Shown here: piece by piece, positions 1-11,307 of the stretch
How the letters are laid out: each line of letters begins with the position of its first letter
Position numbering within the stretch: position 1 is the stretch's first letter
Origin: Rhinopithecus roxellana
Taxonomy: Eukaryota; Chordata; Mammalia; Primates; Cercopithecidae
Length of the DNA stretch: 64,000 nucleotides
NCBI RefSeq assembly: GCF_007565055.1
Contig: NC_044557.1
Span: 68,949,095 to 69,013,094 of the forward strand
Direction of reading: 5' to 3'
Notes under the pieces: generated by a model
What the model saw: the letters and a program-made list of their open reading frames with translations, nothing else
Database searches by the model: none
What the model was told of the DNA's origin: nothing
Translations under genes and position numbers: made by a program

Positions 1-771
1 CAGAGCAATTCAGTGTGTCAAGCTGAGGTCAAATGAATAGGGAATGTCATTACTAAATGGTAACATTTTCTGAGGGCTTTAAAAAAATTCAAGTTCTTTT
101 TAAATCTACGTTTATTTTATCTTTTTTCAGGGTGATAGGTTGCACTTCTAGTTCTTGTCAGAGATTTGTACGTTAAAATGACTCTAAATTTAACTATTCT
201 AGAAATCAACTTTCCAAACAGTTTTTCAGGCAGCATCAGCTGAAAGCATACAGTTTTATTTGAGACACAGTCTCCTTTTTAAAGCTGGTAAGATGTACTT
301 GCTTATTTGCAAAGGTGATGTGACATATACCTATCTACTATGCCTCTTTGATATATTAACAAAGACACTGGGGATTAGGTCATATTTCCAAATTCCATGA
401 CCTGAATTATAGGTATCAAAGCAACCTTCTCATGGTTCATTAAATTTAAAATCCTATAATATTTAGAAGTTTGAAACATACATATACAATTTGGGAGTTA
501 ACCAAATGAACAACATACTTGTGTATCTGTGCTGTGTATTGTAATAATATGTTGATAAACAGGCAGTTCAGGCTGTAAAGTACATTATGTGTATGTCAAA
601 TCAGTGATGTAGTATTTACAGTACAAAATTTGCAAAAATGGATCAACGGCAAAACTGGGTTATTGAGGCAGCATTTTAGCACTTACCAACTGTATTATAC
701 TTGTAAGGAACTGTGTCACATGACAAGAGAAAAGTGGGTGTGTTCACCTGTTAATTATCTATGGAATGAGG
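1..771. other. Unassigned AT-rich sequence
   Basis: No gene, RNA or recognisable repeat seen. Composition is AT-rich with short homopolymers only, and no open frame of note occurs. It ends at the first base of the THE1-type LTR. Confidence 0.6.
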
Positions 772-1129
772 TGTATTAGTACATTCTCATGCTGTTATAA
801 GGACATACCCAAGACTGGGTAATTTATAAAGCAAAGAGGTTTAATTGCCTCACAGTTCTGCATGACTGGGGAAGCATCAGCAAACTTACAATCATGGTGG
901 AAGGCACCTCTTCACAGGGTGGCAGGAGAGAGAATCAGTGCCGAGTGAAGGGGAAAGCCCCTTATAAAACCATCAGATCTCGTGAGAACTCACTCATTAT
1001 CATGAGAACAACATAGGTGGGGGAACACCTCTGTGATTCAATTACCTCCTACTGGGTTCCTCCGATGGCATATGGGGATTATGGAATTACAATTCAAGAT
1101 GAGATTTGGATGGGGACACAAAGCCATAT
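772..1129 (-). mobile_element. Solo LTR of the THE1 group (ERVL-MaLR), antisense
   Basis: Read on the minus strand, this stretch follows the THE1/MaLR LTR from its first to last bases. It begins with the complement of the terminal ctaataca (seen as tgtattag at 772-779). It contains the conserved block around aattcaagatgagatttgg (1,090-1,110) and ends near the complement of the 5' tgatatgg. Five-base flanks tgagg (767-771) and tgaga (1,130-1,134) look like a slightly decayed target-site duplication, the size expected for ERVL-like integrases. No internal MaLR sequence is attached, so this is a solo LTR left by LTR-LTR recombination. The subfamily (THE1B/C) is not resolved. Confidence 0.85.
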
Positions 1130-3078
1130 TGAGAGATGAGCAGAAATATAGCTAAATATATAGTGGATATCCAGAAAACCAAACGTTGTTGCCTCATCTG
1201 TTTCCTTCAGACCTTTTCACTTCTGTGCACTCTGCTAATTTTCTTTTTGTCTGAGGACTTTCTCCAAAGCTATGGAACTCTGTTCAGCTCACTTGCAGAC
1301 AAGACTGAAAGGGCCAGAAAATTATTTCTTTTTAGGCACAGCCCTCTCAACCACTGACAGATAGGAATTGATGGATAAATGCCCTGGATCCCTCTTTCCA
1401 CAAGTAGAACTCCAAACTACGTGTTCTGTTCCATTTCCCAGACTTTTCCAACTGATCCCAGAAGATCAGCTGAATAATCTCCAGGTGCCCAGAGGGACGA
1501 CTTGCTTAACACACCATTTCTTGTCTTGCTGTGTTATTAGCTCTCTGGCCATCTGTCTTTACTTCCCCAGTATCCTACCAGTATTTCCTGTACCTCCCAA
1601 ACTTGTAAACTAGTCTTTGTCTTAGGGTCTGCTTCTGGGGGAACTCCAACTATGATAACTGAACAATGATACATGCTTTTCACTTTCATTTTCAAATGGA
1701 AGTTTGTGAGAATTCACCTAAAACCTGTTTGCAAAGCAATGCCGTAAGGATCTCTGTGGCTTTGAGCCACTCACACCATCTTTTTGAGCCTCAGTTTCTT
1801 TATAAAATTAACAGATAGAATCAATGACCTCATTCTAAGATTCTATTATTTTAAGACCTGAATTAGGGTTTCTTCCACCCTCATCCTAGCACCAGTTCCG
1901 CAATTTACTGCTGGATGTTACTTCTCTATGTTGGTAAAGACCATTCTCTTTCAGGGTCTTCTTAACCAATGCAAACAGGGTTTCTAAAAAGTCCTTCTAC
2001 CGGATTCTTTATTTGGATACCCTTTTGTCACTTGTCATCAGCTCAGTATCTGGATACCATTTCTCCTACTACCTCCCTGTCCTCTGAGGTTGATAGTCAA
2101 GGCCTCAGCTACAGAACAACCAAGATTCCAGGGCCTTTCTCTGTAAAATTCCTCACTTTCTTCTTCCCTCTTAGATGTGTTCTGTCTTGATGCAACTGAA
2201 TTTGCCTCTCTGTGGGGCTCCCCTAGTCACTCCCTACATGAGGTATAAGCACTTGCTTCTCTATCTGATTTCATTTGTACAGTTCAAAGAAAAGGGATTT
2301 CACACCATACTGAATAGATACATAAAGCATGACAGGCTGATTCCACAGATGAAGTTAGTGCCTTTTCAGATGGTTGAAATAGTTGCAAGAACCACTAGCA
2401 TGGCTCACCTTTGGGGAGATGGGAGTAAAGACAAAATGAAATGTGAAGTAAGTGGGGGAAGTGTACATTTTAAATAATTTATTTTTTAAACATGCAAACA
2501 TGGTGGCTATTTTCCATGGCTTGGCTGGTCTGGAGAGGGCTGCCTCAGGTTCCTGAGCACCTGCGGCTCTGCAGTCTGTCCTCCTGGCAGAGAAATGCAT
2601 TTCGATTCTGGGTATTTGTTTTGTTTTGCTTGCAGCTATTCTTAGATTGGAAATAGACACACGAATAGATACAGTACTATAGAGAGAGCTTTATGGGGTC
2701 AACATGGCATCGCTGTTGCTCAAGAGGGTCTTCCTGGGGAAGGGCTATCACTTATTGTCTTTTGGGGTTGATTTATCTCAATTTATTGGGACTTTGACAT
2801 CCAGAGACCCAGGACCATGGTAATTCTAACAGACATCTCACCATTCAAATGAATGAGAACAGACGTGTGAATTATTGGACTTGATTAGATCCAAGGTTAG
2901 GCTCTAAAGCACTGAAATAGGATTCTGAATGCAGAGCCCCATGGAGGAGCTAGATTTCCATCAACCAAATCACCCACCTCAGGAGTGAATTGGGGATTGC
3001 AGTGATGCCCAAACCAAATAGAGCTTCCAATGCAGCGGTGGTGACCTTACTCATCTACCAGTGTCTGCGGGTGATTTT
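1130..3078. other. Unassigned stretch with possible old LTR and MIR remnants
   Basis: No gene seen; open frames here are short and unconserved in appearance. The part up to about 1,665 ends with a phrase (gtctttgtcttagggtctgc) reminiscent of the 3' ends of old LTRs, but I cannot name a family. Around 1,745-1,855 the order 'gagccactcacacc ... gagcctcagtttctttataaaat' resembles the middle of a plus-strand MIR. From 2,500 to 3,070 I recognise nothing. Confidence 0.4.
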
Positions 3079-3088
3079 ATGATTTTTC

Positions 3089-3386
3089 TTTTTCTTTTTT
3101 TTTTTTTGAGACAGAGTCTCGCTCTGTCCCCCAGGCTGGAGTGCAGTGGCACTATGTCGGCTCACTGCAAGCTCCACCTCCCGGGATCACGGCATTCTCC
3201 TGCCTCAGCCTCCTGAGTAGCTGGGACTACAGGCGCCCGCCACCACGCCCGGCTAATTTTTTTTTTTTTTTTGTATTTTTAGTAGAGACGAGGTTTTACC
3301 GTGGTCTCAATCTCCTGACCTTGTGATCCGCCTGCCTCGGCCTCCCAAAGTGCTGGGATTACAGGCGTGAGCCACTGTGCCCGGCC
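3089..3386 (-). mobile_element. AluY-type SINE, antisense
   Basis: Poly-T head, then the full Alu dimer read in reverse, ending cccggcc at 3,380-3,386. The block gcaagctccacctcccggg and the following 'catt' spacing are of AluY type. An A-rich linker (T16) sits in the middle. The flanks atgatttttc at 3,079-3,088 and 3,393-3,402 form a 10-bp target-site duplication, with six bases (ggttcc) between the Alu end and the downstream copy. It was mobilised in trans by L1 ORF2p. Low divergence from consensus suggests a catarrhine-age insertion. Confidence 0.93.
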
Positions 3387-3402
3387 GGTTCCATGATTTT
3401 TC

Positions 3403-4167
3403 AAGTCACTTTATTCCCATTGACTTTGAGCTAGGCTAAACTTAGTTGTACCGTTATCTGGAACTGCCAAGTCTTTCAGTTGGAAGGTCATTTTTAAGTT
3501 CCCAAATGTTCCTAGTTTAAATCTGATCAAGGGAACATTGGAGTGGGTAAAGGAGGGGAGCAGTTCAGAGCAGATACAAACAATTTAGTCTCTTCTCTAG
3601 ATTGGAGCAAGGTCTGGGGGTGGGGTCTAGAACCAGCCTGTCTGCTGATAGTTCTTTGCAAATTATCATGTCTTAGTTTTGAGGCAGCTCCACATGCAAA
3701 TGACCTGAGGAAGGTATTTATTATGGATCTTGTGTTTTTATAGTGTTTTTGCTTCACCAGATTTGAAGCCCCTTGCTAGAAGTATCTTCACTTTTCTTAT
3801 TTTGAAAATTTTACACAACATTAGTGTGTCAGGGACAGTAACTCTCATCAAATATGCTTCCCATGTTACCTGGCCCCATGAAGTTAGGTGGGCCATCTGG
3901 ATAGTTCTGACCAATGAAATACTTGTCGTGCTAAGCTGAGGCAGCAAAAAAACCTATAAATGATCCTGTGGTTTCTCCGTCTTCTGCTTTGGCGGATGAT
4001 AATGTCCCAGATGGTGGTGCTTCTGTCAGTCTGTGTTCCTGAGTAACCGTGTGAAGCATGGCCCTGTTTTGACTCACGTTGTGTATGTAATCCAAGCAAA
4101 AAATCTACTTTTGTTGTATTGAGCCACTGAGATTTTATGGTTATTTGTTATCACAGTACAAGTAGTC
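3403..4167. other. Unassigned stretch, possible old LTR 3' half
   Basis: No gene seen. From about 3,805 to 4,160 the order of phrases (ctgaccaatgaaat, a tgtgttcctgag block, then ttgagccactgagattttatgg) resembles the 3' halves of old mammalian LTR elements of the MLT1 kind. The match is too loose to name. Two open frames of 66-76 codons at 3,527-3,757 lie on opposite strands of the same bases and look like chance. Confidence 0.3.
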
Positions 4168-4478
4168 TTTTTTTTTTTTTTTTTTTTTTTTTTTTGAGAC
4201 TGAGTTTCACTCCTGCTGCCCAGGCCGGAGTGCAATGGTGCAATCTCGACTCACTGCAACCTCTGCCTCCTGGGTTCAAGAGATTCTCCTGCCTCAGCCT
4301 CCCGAGTAGCTGGAATTACAGGAGTCCACCACTATGCCGGATGAATGTTTTGTGTTTTTAGTAAGACCAGGTTTCACCATGTTGGCCAGGCTGGTCTTGA
4401 ACTCCTGACCTCAGGTGATCCACCTGCCTCGGGCTTCAAGAGTTCTGGGATTACAGACGTGAGTCACCGCGCCTGGCC
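4168..4478 (-). mobile_element. AluS/J-type SINE, antisense
   Basis: Long T run (from 4,168), then an Alu dimer in reverse ending gcctggcc at 4,471-4,478. It has more substitutions and a few small gaps relative to Alu consensus than the other copies here, such as the block around 'atgccggatgaatg' (4,333-4,346). This suggests an older AluS or AluJ. The tgcaacctctgcctcctggg block is S/J-like rather than Y-like. Only a short repeated flank (tagtc) is visible as a possible target-site duplication. Confidence 0.9.
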
Positions 4479-5868
4479 CAATTAGTCTATCTTGGCTAAT
4501 TTGGAAATTGGTAACTGAGATGGGGTGATGCAGAACAAACTTATATCATGTTGGTTTGGTAATCAGGTTATGGGTGGTGACTGAGTAAACTGATATTGGG
4601 GACTGGAAAAGTGGTGATTGTTGAATGCTGGCTCCCTAAAACATCACCAGAACAACCTGTTTATAAGACAAAGCGGAGTTCATTGCTTACCATGTAAGGG
4701 AGAATCCCACCTTGATAGAGCCCCTTGGGAAGGATCATGATATAAGTATAGAATTGGTGAACGTGATGAAATGTGAGTTAAAGTGATGGTAGATGGTTCC
4801 TTCACTATAGCAAGCGTATTCTCAGCCTTTGTTAATTTGATCTCTTACTTTTGTTTTTGACAAAGAAGAATTTGAATAGGAAGTTATTATAAGAAAAGCC
4901 CATGCTCATTAAATAACATTTTAAAAATATAGACTTTAAAATATAGTTCCAGAACACTTTAACAGTGATCTCCACATGAGCTACCTGCATGAAGTATCAT
5001 CTTCCTCAAGCGGACTTCTAGTGAGACCAGTTAGCAACTAGAAAATGATCTTTTGATTTTATCTGTTGTCAAAACCACAGGGGACTATTGTAGGCTCTTA
5101 TGTAATTATTATTGCAGCTCAGTAAACCAACAGAACTGCAGGGTGGACTTTTATTCATATTGTTTCCTTTCTGTTGCTTCTCATCACCACCCAGAGAAGT
5201 TCTTTAGGCATAGATTTAATGATTTAATGATATATCCTCCTTGAGTCTTTCTCAGATCTGCAAAGCAGAGTTAATCCAACCTCACTCTGCTCCCAGAGCC
5301 CTTTATTTATTTTTCCATTACAACATTTAACAGAGGTTGATTTTGTGTGAACAGTTTTTTTGGGTCTATGTCTCTCTTACGTTTCTTTTAGTCTCCATGC
5401 ATGAACTAAAGTTTCCTAAAGTTCAGAAGATGTGGGCCACAAGTCAGAAAAATTAACTGTGTTTTATCAATTTTTTTCCAATATAAGTGAATAAACCTCT
5501 TGTGCACTTGTTCAGTGTAAGACTTTACTAGGTGGATTAGTCCGGATGGGCTAGGTTACAGCACTGTACCAACAAACTTTTCAAATTTCTGTGGTTTGAC
5601 ACACACAAGTTTTTATCTCACTCATATTGTGTATACAAACATAGATCAATTTAGATCTCTGTACCCTCAGTGACTCAAGACACAGGATGACAAAGAACTT
5701 GTCATCTGGAATATTGTTGGTAGCTTTTACAGAGGAAGAAAGAGTTGGAATCATGCATGAGTTTTGTACTGCCTCAATTCAAATGTTTCATGTAGGGATT
5801 GCTATTAAGGTGTTCTGGTGCTGCTAAATTCTAAAATTCTGTATTTAAAAAAATGTTACTCAATGGGA

Positions 5869-5872
<4 letters not shown>
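4479..5872. other. Unassigned sequence
   Basis: No gene or RNA seen. The part near 5,520-5,790 (gattagtccggatgggctag, then 'tttgacacacacaagtttttatctcac') reads like a decayed interspersed repeat whose name I cannot give. The rest appears unique and AT-rich. Confidence 0.4.
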
Positions 5873-5899
<27 letters not shown>

Positions 5900-6181
5900 G
5901 AGACGGAGTCTCGCTCTGTCGCCCAGGCTGGAGTGCAGTGGCCGGATCTCAGCTCACTGCAAGCTCCGCCTCCCGGGTTTACGCCATTCTTCTGCCTCAG
6001 CCTCCCGAGTAGCTCTGATTACAGGCGCCCGCCACCTCGCCCGGCTAGTTTTTTGTATTTTTTAGTAGAGACGGGGTTTCCCCGTGTTAGCCAGGATGGT
6101 CTCGATCTCCTGACCTCGTGATCCGCCCGTCTCGGCCTCCCAAAGTGCTGGGATTACAGGCTTGAGCCACCGCGCCCGGCC
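5873..6181 (-). mobile_element. AluY of Old World monkey type (AluYRa/AluMacYa-like), antisense
   Basis: Full-length young Alu in reverse: T run, right and left monomers, end cgcccggcc at 6,173-6,181. Changes typical of cercopithecid Alus are visible: ggcttgagccaccg near the 5' end (6,159-6,172), gccacctcgcccggctagt in the first monomer, gccggatctcagctcac, and 'cccgtctcggcc'. Target-site duplication gggaagag/gggaaggg followed by the T tract (5,865 on, and 6,182 on). This copy is the strongest pointer to the host lineage. Confidence 0.93.
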
Positions 6182-6195
6182 GGGAAGGGTTTTTT

Positions 6196-7557
6196 AAACG
6201 ACACATTTATATTAAAGTTCTATGCCCAAACCAAAACTGAGTTAGAAATCAAATTAGCCAATGCTGTTTATTCATATGTTTGCTATTGCAAGGGAAATAT
6301 CTATGGTCACTTTTGCTCCTTCAGAGGTTCAAGGAGGATTCAAAGGAAAATGAGTTTTATAGAAAAAAGCACATTCTATTAGGTTGAGATTTTTGAAAGG
6401 CGCATGGGGAAGTCTTAGGATTGGCCTTTAAGTATATTTGGCTTTCCTTGTTTGGTTGCAAGGGAGCAGGCAGTTTGAGGTTTCCAGAAAGGAAGAGGCT
6501 ATTCAAACTGTGGCCCGAAATTTCCTACAACTAGTGAGCTGATTGAGTATTCTTTATGGTTAAACTGATAGAATATTTGAGTCATGGTCCTGAGGTAAGG
6601 ATGGTGGTAATGGCAGGCAGTTTCTCAAAAAATTGCAAAGCACTGAATCATTGCATTCTCATCTAATGTGCCTAATTGTGAGGGTTTGGGCCAGTCAGCA
6701 TATCTCCTTTGACTGCACTTTCTTTATACCATGAAGATGGTAAATTGGGTGATGTTTACATTCTCTTCAGAGTCTTGCACGTCTAGGATTCCATGATGAC
6801 ACAAACTAGTTTAATTCATTATGTGTATCAATTGCTAATTGAGATGAATAGCAATTCATCTCTTAGGTTGGTTACAGGGAGAACTCACATTTTTCTGAAG
6901 CCTTATGAACAAATACATCTACTGAGTTATGAAACTGTATTAACCAGCCATTCTCTGCTATTCAAAGGTGACAGCTTTGGGGGGTTCTCCTTCCCAGCAT
7001 ATGTGTCTGCAGCTCAAGAGACTGATGGGGGTGAGCCCTCTTCTTTTTACATCCCTGGAGTAAAGGCTCTTCTCAGATTGTGGATACATCTTTGCCTCCC
7101 AGAACCTAAGGCCATTTCTGACCCTGCCACTTAGATGTGCAGTCAGCTGGAAACCTTTATTCAAAGGAGCTGCTCCAGGCTTAGCTGCTGCCAGGCTGAT
7201 GCAACTTGCCCAGCTGCCCACATCCATGCTCCAGAGTTGGAATCTATGCCCTGGAACAACCTGGATCCTTCCCTGCATATGGTTTCTCCACTTCAGCTCA
7301 CCTATGTACTACAGCAGAGTTCACCTCGGGGCAGAAAGTACTGTCATGATTTCAGAAATTGCACAATGGGCCTCTTTTCATGTAAATTATAAATAATGGA
7401 TGCTCAACAATAATTTAAGGATGTATTTATCAATGGCCAGTGTTTTGCTAAGGCCTGTCTATAATTCACAAAGCAGCAATTCTTTATCCTTCCATTGGGA
7501 AGGGTCATCATTTGCCAGTTCAAGTAATGCATTTGAACTTGGCACAGTATGAGAATT
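6196..7557. other. Unassigned sequence
   Basis: No gene, RNA or named repeat recognised. Overlapping open frames of 85-113 codons occur on both strands between 6,793 and 7,392. No splice-site or family signal supports them, and I treat them as chance. Confidence 0.45.
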
Positions 7558-7742
7558 CTAACATTTACTCAGCTCTTACTAGGTGCTAGGCACTGTGTCA
7601 AGTTTTTTACATACACAATGAATCATTTAATCATCAAATCACTTGGGTTGAGAGGCTAATACTATTTATAGCATCATTTTACAGATGAGAAAAATGAGGC
7701 TTAGGAAGATTAAAGTAATTTGCCTGGGGTCATATGTAGAAT
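7558..7742 (-). mobile_element. MIR SINE, antisense
   Basis: The order 'atttactcagctcttactaggtgc', 'aatcatttaatcatc', 'cattttacagatgagaaaaatgaggc' and 'ttaaagtaatttgcctggggtcat' is the reverse complement of the MIR core and 3' half. MIRs are tRNA-derived SINEs mobilised by L2 and inactive since before the primate radiation. The copy is moderately diverged, as expected. Confidence 0.8.
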
Positions 7743-8490
7743 AATGACATATTCTAGTAGTGTCGTTGGGGTTGCTGAATAGGCAGTCTTTCTATTTTTA
7801 ATTTCTTTTTTGCTATGACTGTACATTTTCACTTGGGAAAAAATTAATGGATTTTAAGCATCTTAATCTTATTTCACTTCAAAAATATCATCACAATGAT
7901 GCCACAATACAACAGGCACTTAGTTCTTCTGAGTGGCTTACCCAGAATTGTTATTGGTGGGTGTAGTGGCCTATGAGTATCTGTCATCATAACTTTCAAG
8001 TCAAGTTACCCCAGGAAGGAGGAAGAAATATGTTCTTCATTTTACACTTGGTGGCAGTCATTGTAGATGCCATGTTTCCTGGTGAAAAATGATCATGCTC
8101 TGAACTCTGCATCTGTGATCTGGCAAAAGTTGTTGCTTTAAAAAAATCATTTCAATGAATAAAAAGGAACTTACTAATTTCTGTGGATACTGAGAGAAGC
8201 AGTGGGGACAGGCATCGTATCACCTCTTTTTCTTTCTCTGATTGTCCATCTGTAAAATGGGGACTATGAGTGACCTCAAAGAGAATGCTTGCTGAGCATT
8301 CTGGAATGTACTGTGCAGATGGCAAATATGACTCATTTTCGCATATGGCCTTTCCCTAGAGAGTAGGGCTGGGCAACAGTTTCCCTGGATCTTTACAAGC
8401 ATAGGCATCAATGAGCATTTTTGAAGTGCTTAGAACTGTGCAGTGTATCACTTGGTAGGCACATACATTTGGTCTGAATCTTGATGAAGA

Positions 8491-8492
<2 letters not shown>

Positions 8493-8524
<32 letters not shown>
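8493..8524 (+). repeat. Homopolymer T(32)
   Basis: Uninterrupted run of T. It is flanked by inverted arms agaagttttt (8,488-8,497) and aaaaacttct (8,525-8,534), so the strand could fold into a hairpin with a T loop. No Alu or L1 body is attached to either side. Confidence 0.95.
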
Positions 8525-8529
<5 letters not shown>

Positions 8530-9694
8530 CTTCTCCCTGTTTTCCTGGCATAATATTCTGAACAGCAGCAATGCAATCTGTTGTTTGTTTAGAAAAGATG
8601 GCAGAAGGGTGTATGTAGTGTGTGTGCATGTGTGTTTGTTTGTTGTGGAGGGATGTCTGTTCACAGTCCAGTAAAAGAGTAATCCTACAACGTAGAGTTA
8701 CCTGAATTAGTTATTATCATTTGGGAAGATGTTGAGGTTTAGAATGAATTAGTTAAAGCTATGCTCCCACGGTGGGCATATAGCAAAGAGAATCCTCTCT
8801 TTAGCCCTCCCTCCCCAATGTGGGCATATGCACACATGTGCACAGACACACACACATAAACGCACACAGCAGAGGAGATTTTATCTCATGGTCTTCCCAC
8901 AGTAGAATTCTTCTGGTCTTGACTTCAGCAGCCGTATCTTTTCCTTCCCCACCTCTCTTACTCCCTTTCATCTTAGAGGCTGGGCTTTGCTAGAGAGCAG
9001 GGGAAGCTTCTGAGCTGGTGGAAGAATTGCCATAGCAACATGGCACTGAGTCCTGCCCCCAAAGGTCTCAGCCATGCTTGGCTTTTGGTCTTAGCCCAAG
9101 TGAAGCAATATGAGGGTCTTTCCCACCTCTCACTTTCCATGGCCCAATCAATTGTGACTTTGAGCTACCTTTGAAACCCAGATAGACTCATACCCTCATC
9201 CTCTGCATGCCTTTGTGAGCTGGCTTTTCTTTTTTCTCCATCAGTGCCAATTTATTTACATGTTTCAGATAACGAGCCAGTGTTCCCCAATGTTGGGTTG
9301 GCAACCACGTACTGTTGTGATTCAGGGCTCCTGGGAAGAGCTTCCTCTGAATAAACATTTCACTCAGAAGAGGAAGGGATGCTTGGAGGGCAAGAGTGGC
9401 ACTTTTAGGGTAATGAAGCAAGTGCTGGTGTTTCAGTTAGGAGATTGGGGTTCAAATCTATTTCCTGCATGCATAATAGAGCTGGACTTTGTGTGTTTGT
9501 GTGTATGTGTGCATGTGTGTGTTTTCTAACCAATAATTGAACTATAGATACATGCAACAATATGAATGAATCTCAGTAATAAAATGGTGAATATGAAAAA
9601 TAAGCTCCAGATTACCTATTTTATAATAAAGTTCAACCTCAAGTAAAACTAAACAACATTGTTTAAGAATGCCTGTATTGTGATTTAACAAAAA

Positions 9695-9698
<4 letters not shown>

Positions 9699-9724
<26 letters not shown>
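9699..9724 (+). repeat. (TG)n microsatellite
   Basis: Thirteen clean TG units continuing into an interrupted tgtctgtgt. Dinucleotide repeats of this kind vary in length between individuals. Confidence 0.95.
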
Positions 9725-9725
<1 letters not shown>

Positions 9726-10978
9726 CTGTGTAAAAGCACCATAAACATTTTGGCTATCATGGAAAAAAATAATTGCATAGGAGAGGTGGATATAAATTAT
9801 TATTAATGTGGAGACCTTGGGTTGAGTCATGAGTTTATGAATATTCATTTTATTTAAATCACTTAGTTAATTAAAGTAAGAAGGACCATGCCTAGACAGT
9901 AATGATGGTAGGTCCTGAAGCAATGATTGCGGTTAGTCCAATTCCATACATTCAAGGACCACAAGACCAAAACCAAAGAAAAGATTTCTTAACTGTAGTT
10001 GTGGATGCAAGTTACCCATGCTCTCTGAACCTTAATTACATTACTTGCAAAATGAAGGGTTGGAGCTAAATTGTCTCATGGATCTGTGCTAGGCAGAATA
10101 GCAACGTGGTTGAGAGAGACCTTACAGCCAGATTGCCTGGGGTTAGTATCTCAACTGTGTCCCCTCAGCAATGCAATAGGCCATTGTAATATCAGCACTG
10201 CCTATGATTTTGTTATCGATATCACAGATGTTTCCATATCACATTAAAATTTTTCAGGTACCCCAGAATATTATTTTTAGTCATAATTCCTTCAAAATTA
10301 TGGTAGTTGGTGGACCTGCTTCTAGATCTTATTGTTGAATGAATTAATAAAAGCACATATATTATCATATTATACAGTTTTATTTTGAAAACTATGTTAT
10401 AATATACTTGATTTCCTTTGTAATCCTGTTTTTTCTGAGGTGAGTTCTGTAGATTTCACTAGAGAGCCAATGGGACCTGTAGCTCAGAAAAGGTACACAA
10501 CCTTTATAGAAAACTCAGAATTCTCCAAACATATAAACATACACACACACAGAGAGAGATACATAGTTCTGTTAAATTGATAAAATAACTTGGGTGGCCT
10601 GAGAAAGTCTGAATGTTTTTCCCATCCTTTCCCCATAAGCTGTATTTTTGGTGTTCATCTTTCTTTTTGATAGGTGATCTACATTTACTCGTTTGAAGAT
10701 GAATAGCAAGATGGTATTTTTGACACTTAAATACATGAAGAAGTGTGCTTATTACCTTTTCAGTTAAACTTCACAAAGGAAAACAATTCTTTTGAAGATG
10801 ATACAAATGTGCTAAAATATTTCCTTGAAGTTCTAAATCACTTGTGAAAACTCTTGAGGAAATTTTAGGACCTGAAGTTCTTTGGGTTGTTTCTTCCAAT
10901 CTAAAAATGAGGGTCAGACAAAGTGCAAAATGGCACCCTCACCGCATTTCCTACAACACACTCTTTTAAGAAAATGAG

Positions 10979-11296
10979 GCCGGGTGCAGTGGCTCACGCC
11001 TGTAATCCTAGCACTTTGGGAGGCCTAGGTGGGCGGATCACGAGGTCAGGAGATCGAGACTATCCTGGCCAACACGGTGAAACCCTGTGTCTACTAAAAA
11101 TACAAAAAAAATCAGTCAGGCGTGGTGGCGAGCGCCTGTAGTCCCAGCTACTCGGGAGGCTCAGGCAGGAGAATGGCGTGAACCCGGGAGGCGGAGCTTG
11201 CAGTGAGGTAATATTGTGCCACTGCACTCCATAGCCTGGGTGACAGAGCCAGACACCATCTCAAAAAAAAAAAAAAAAAGAAAAAAAAAGAAAAAA
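10979..11296 (+). mobile_element. AluY-type SINE, sense
   Basis: Starts gccgggtgcagtggctcac, has both monomers, the A-rich linker around 11,095-11,111, and a long A-rich tail interrupted by single G's. Perfect 11-bp target-site duplication aagaaaatgag at 10,968-10,978 and 11,297-11,307. The block gaatggcgtgaacccgggag and gcggagcttgcagtga is AluY-like. Box A/B promoter positions are present but mutated bases are visible (gtgaggtaatattg), so current activity is unlikely. Confidence 0.94.
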
Positions 11297-11307
11297 AAGA
11301 AAATGAG

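Larger units (their letters stand above)
7743..10967. other. Mostly unassigned sequence with small MIR-like scraps
   Basis: No gene seen. Short plus-strand MIR-like phrases occur at about 8,240-8,330 (gtccatctgtaaaatgggga) and 10,090-10,160 (cagattgcctggggtt). Apart from the simple repeats listed separately, I recognise nothing else. CA-rich patches lie at 8,829-8,870 and 10,539-10,552. Confidence 0.45.

Noticed and set aside
6793..7392. Overlapping frames of 85-113 codons on both strands, resembling an exon cluster
   Set aside because: Opposite-strand frames over the same bases with no splice logic.
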